From: JBDTRY01 sp039931435
Lineage (GTDB): Bacteria; Acidobacteriota; Thermoanaerobaculia; Gp7-AA8
Length of the DNA: 17,131 nucleotides
Assembly (NCBI GenBank): GCA_039931435.1
Contig: JBDTRY010000061.1
Location: 1-17,131, forward strand
Direction: 5' to 3'
A program made the translations under genes and the position numbers. The notes below the pieces were generated by a model, which was given only the letters and a program-made list of their open reading frames with translations, was not told the DNA's origin and made no database searches. Positions 15,215-17,131 of this stretch are shown here, piece after piece. The first letter of the stretch is position 1. The number at the start of each line of letters is the position of its first letter.

Positions 15215-17023
15215 ATGTTCAGACGTCTTTCACTGCTCGTGCTCGTGGTCTGCCTGTCGGCTTTGCCTCTCATTGCTCAACAGGCCGGGCCGGCATTCCT
15301 TCGGGACGCCGTCGAAGCAAGATCGTTTGCAGCTGCCCCGCACCTTGCTGATCGTCCCGGCTCGGAGCCGTTGATGAGCCTTCCGAGGGCCACCGAGGCT
15401 GCGGCCGATGAGGTCGAAGCCATTCACAGCTGGAACGAGCAGCAGGGCAATCCTCCGAGGAACGGATTCACAAGGGCAATGCCCACCATCCTCTCCATTC
15501 GTCTTGCGCCCGCCTCGGCCAAAACGAGTCCGTCGACCGGCGGGGGAACGGTTACGTTGTCCGATCGCGCCACGACAATCTGGAGCGGAAACTTCCGGGT
15601 GGACGCCGCCTTCAGGTTTCGTCTGCACCTGACCAACGTGAGCATGCCGGCTGGAACGACGTTATGGATCTACGGAGCGTCGGAGAAACCGATCGCCTTC
15701 GACAGTGACCTCATCGATGCCACAGGAGGACTGTACACGCCGAGCGTTGGCGGAGACACCGCCTACCTGGAGGTGGAGGTCCCATCGAAGACCACCGGCA
15801 CGCTGGCCTTCGACGTTCACGACATCGTGGAGATCATCGCCCCCGCTCCCCGTCTCTCGGCGCAGAGCATCACAGGTCCGGCGGACGAACCGACGTGCCT
15901 GATCGATGCTACCTGCGTCACATCAACGACGCTGGACGTGATCGACGCTTACCGAAAGGCAGTGGCCCATCTGGAATTCATGAAGGGAGGAAGCAGCTTC
16001 GTCTGCAGCGGAGGCTTGATCAACGACACGGACGATTCCTCTGCGATCCCTTACTTTCTCACGGCAAACCACTGTTTTTCCGATCAGACTGCAGCCACCT
16101 CGCTGGAAGCGTTCTGGGACTATCGCACCGCTTCGTGCGGCGGCGGCTTCCCGGACCTCGCCAGCCTTCAGCGCAGCAACGGTGCTGTATTGAAAGCGAC
16201 ATCCGCAGTGAGCGACTTCACGTTCGTTCAGCTCAGCTCCATTCCCTCGGGCCGGGTGCTTCTGGGATGGAACGCCTCGACGGCCGCTGTGCCAAGCGGC
16301 ACGAAACTCTTTCGGATATCGCATCCGTTCCCTGACGCTTTCGACGTTCCCGGACCACAGTCCTACTCGGAAACATTCGTCGACACGACCGTCGGAACCT
16401 GCTCGCAGCGCCCCCGGAGCAACTACGTCTATTCCACGGGTGGTCAGGGCGGTGTCTATGGCGGAAGTTCCGGCTCTCCGGTGATTCTGGCCGGCGGCTA
16501 CATCGTCGGCCAGCTTTTCGGCTCGTGCGGACCCACCGATCCCACGGCCGGCTGCGACCGATCGAATTCCACCGTCGACGGCGCCTTTTCTGCGACATTT
16601 CCCTCGATTTCTCCCTTCCTGCAGGCGGGTCCGTCAACGGCGCCATGCGTGGCCAATGCAACCACCGCCTGCGTTCTCAACAATCGCTTCAAGGTCACGG
16701 TTCGTTACCGGTCCGTATTCGACAACAACCCTACGGACTCTGACGCGGTGGTCAAGCCGGTAACCGGATTCGGGAATCCCAACTTCGAGACCGCATTTTT
16801 CTACTTCAACAGCCCGAACAATATCGAGATGCTCGTCAAACTCCTCGATCAGGGGAATACGGACACGGCAGGACGGCCGACGATCGCAGTGCTTTTCGGA
16901 TCTGCGACGCCGCTGCGAATTGAACTGACAGTCGTCGACTCGACAACTGGAGCGAGCAAGAAGTACACGAGCGAATTCGGGAAGAGCCAGGGCGGCGCAG
17001 ACTTCACGGCGTTCGTAAAATAA
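15215..17023 (+). CDS. Secreted trypsin-fold serine protease (lysyl endopeptidase-like) with C-terminal accessory domain
   Basis: 602 residues from ATG 15215 (GGAGGT 4 bases upstream). The frame is open back to 15128, but that extension includes the promoter. Residues 1-21 are a signal peptide (F-R-R-L-S, hydrophobic core, I-A-Q). Residues about 70-215 are a beta-rich N-terminal region like the pre-protease part of lysyl endopeptidase-type enzymes. The S1 domain (about 240-465) has the triad in L-T-A-N-H-C (H286), S-D-F-T-F (D334) and G-G-S-S-G-S-P (S419). The usual GDSGGP Asp is Ser here, as in some lysyl endopeptidase-like enzymes. Several Cys pairs suit an exported enzyme. Residues about 475-602 are a separate domain beginning C-V-A-N-A-T-T-A-C-V-L-N-N-R-F with N-I-E-M-L-V-K-L-L-D, a type I associate with Acidobacteriota secreted proteins. 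Cleavage specificity is not determined. Confidence 0.9.
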   Translation: MFRRLSLLVLVVCLSALPLIAQQAGPAFLRDAVEARSFAAAPHLADRPGSEPLMSLPRATEAAADEVEAIHSWNEQQGNPPRNGFTRAMPTILSIRLAPASAKTSPSTGGGTVTLSDRATTIWSGNFRVDAAFRFRLHLTNVSMPAGTTLWIYGASEKPIAFDSDLIDATGGLYTPSVGGDTAYLEVEVPSKTTGTLAFDVHDIVEIIAPAPRLSAQSITGPADEPTCLIDATCVTSTTLDVIDAYRKAVAHLEFMKGGSSFVCSGGLINDTDDSSAIPYFLTANHCFSDQTAATSLEAFWDYRTASCGGGFPDLASLQRSNGAVLKATSAVSDFTFVQLSSIPSGRVLLGWNASTAAVPSGTKLFRISHPFPDAFDVPGPQSYSETFVDTTVGTCSQRPRSNYVYSTGGQGGVYGGSSGSPVILAGGYIVGQLFGSCGPTDPTAGCDRSNSTVDGAFSATFPSISPFLQAGPSTAPCVANATTACVLNNRFKVTVRYRSVFDNNPTDSDAVVKPVTGFGNPNFETAFFYFNSPNNIEMLVKLLDQGNTDTAGRPTIAVLFGSATPLRIELTVVDSTTGASKKYTSEFGKSQGGADFTAFVK

Positions 17024-17038
17024 GCGCGCTCAGTTTCT

Positions 17039-17053
17039 CAGCGGCTCCCGCTG
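17039..17053 (+). terminator. Short perfect hairpin after the protease
   Basis: CAGCGG (17039-17044) pairs perfectly with CCGCTG (17048-17053) around loop CTC, 15 bases after the protease stop. Only a weak TTGG follows, so termination strength is uncertain; the palindromic repeat just downstream may contribute. Confidence 0.4.
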
Positions 17054-17055
17054 TT

Positions 17056-17131
17056 GGTCCGCTTGTTAGAAACTCCCATGGCGTCCTGTGAGGTCGGCTC
17101 TGGAGATTTAACAAGCGATGCTTCGCAAACG
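17056..17131. repeat. Dispersed palindromic element, copy B (inverted relative to copy A, cut by window end)
   Basis: CCGCTTGTTAGAAACTCCC (17059-17077) and CTGGAGATTTAACAAGCGA (17100-17118) are imperfect inverted arms around a 22-base centre. The outer part GCGATGCTTCGC (17115-17126) is a near palindrome. Bases 17094-17131 are the reverse complement of copy A at 1890-1927 with about two differences. The true end is beyond the window. Confidence 0.75.

Overview
The window reads as a GC-rich Gram-negative chromosome segment. It carries two TonB-dependent outer-membrane receptors, several lipoprotein or signal-peptide proteins, and a secreted trypsin-fold protease whose C-terminal domain (about 130 residues, starting near a C-x(7)-C-x-L-N-N-R-F pattern) resembles one I associate with Acidobacteriota, especially Thermoanaerobaculia-like genomes. 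That taxonomic placement is inference. No rRNA, tRNA, phage, IS or CRISPR feature was seen.

Layout. 1-1719: 3' part of a TonB-dependent receptor (+). 1720-2180: gene-free region with three repeat elements. 2181-3920 (+) and 5431-4100 (-): two convergent thioredoxin-fold genes, each with an in-frame TGA exactly where the redox-active residue belongs. 5597-6337 (+): AIM24/TIGR00266 protein. 6700-6401 (-): small BON-domain lipoprotein. 9135-6790 (-): GH94-type glycoside phosphorylase. 9136-9564: REP-like repeats and a possible leader ORF. 11775-9565 (-): M3 peptidase (Dcp-like) lipoprotein. 14372-11967 (-): complete TonB-dependent receptor. 14994-14479 (-): unrecognised four-helix membrane protein. 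15215-17023 (+): exported serine protease behind a clear sigma70-type promoter. 17024-17131: hairpins and an inverted copy of the repeat at 1890.

Main result. The two thioredoxin-like genes look like selenoprotein genes that a standard gene caller would truncate or split. The minus-strand gene, read through TGA at 5254-5252, gives a signal peptide, a thioredoxin active site W-U-H-T-C (UxxC), a cis-Pro and a TPR-like tail. The plus-strand gene, read through TGA at 3189-3191, gives a lipoprotein signal, a helical region, a first thioredoxin-like domain with P-Y-T-U-S-L-S (UxxS), and a second TlpA-like domain with W-C-P-F-C. Just after the second TGA is a hairpin that fits the bacterial SECIS pattern as I recall it. 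Together they suggest an exported, envelope-located selenocysteine redox pair. The Sec machinery (selA, selB, selC, selD) is not in the window, so decoding capacity must be checked elsewhere in the genome.

The other genes describe a nutrient-scavenging envelope: two receptors for substrate import, a secreted protease and a cell-envelope oligopeptidase for peptide breakdown, and a disaccharide phosphorylase. They look like single transcription units rather than one pathway operon.
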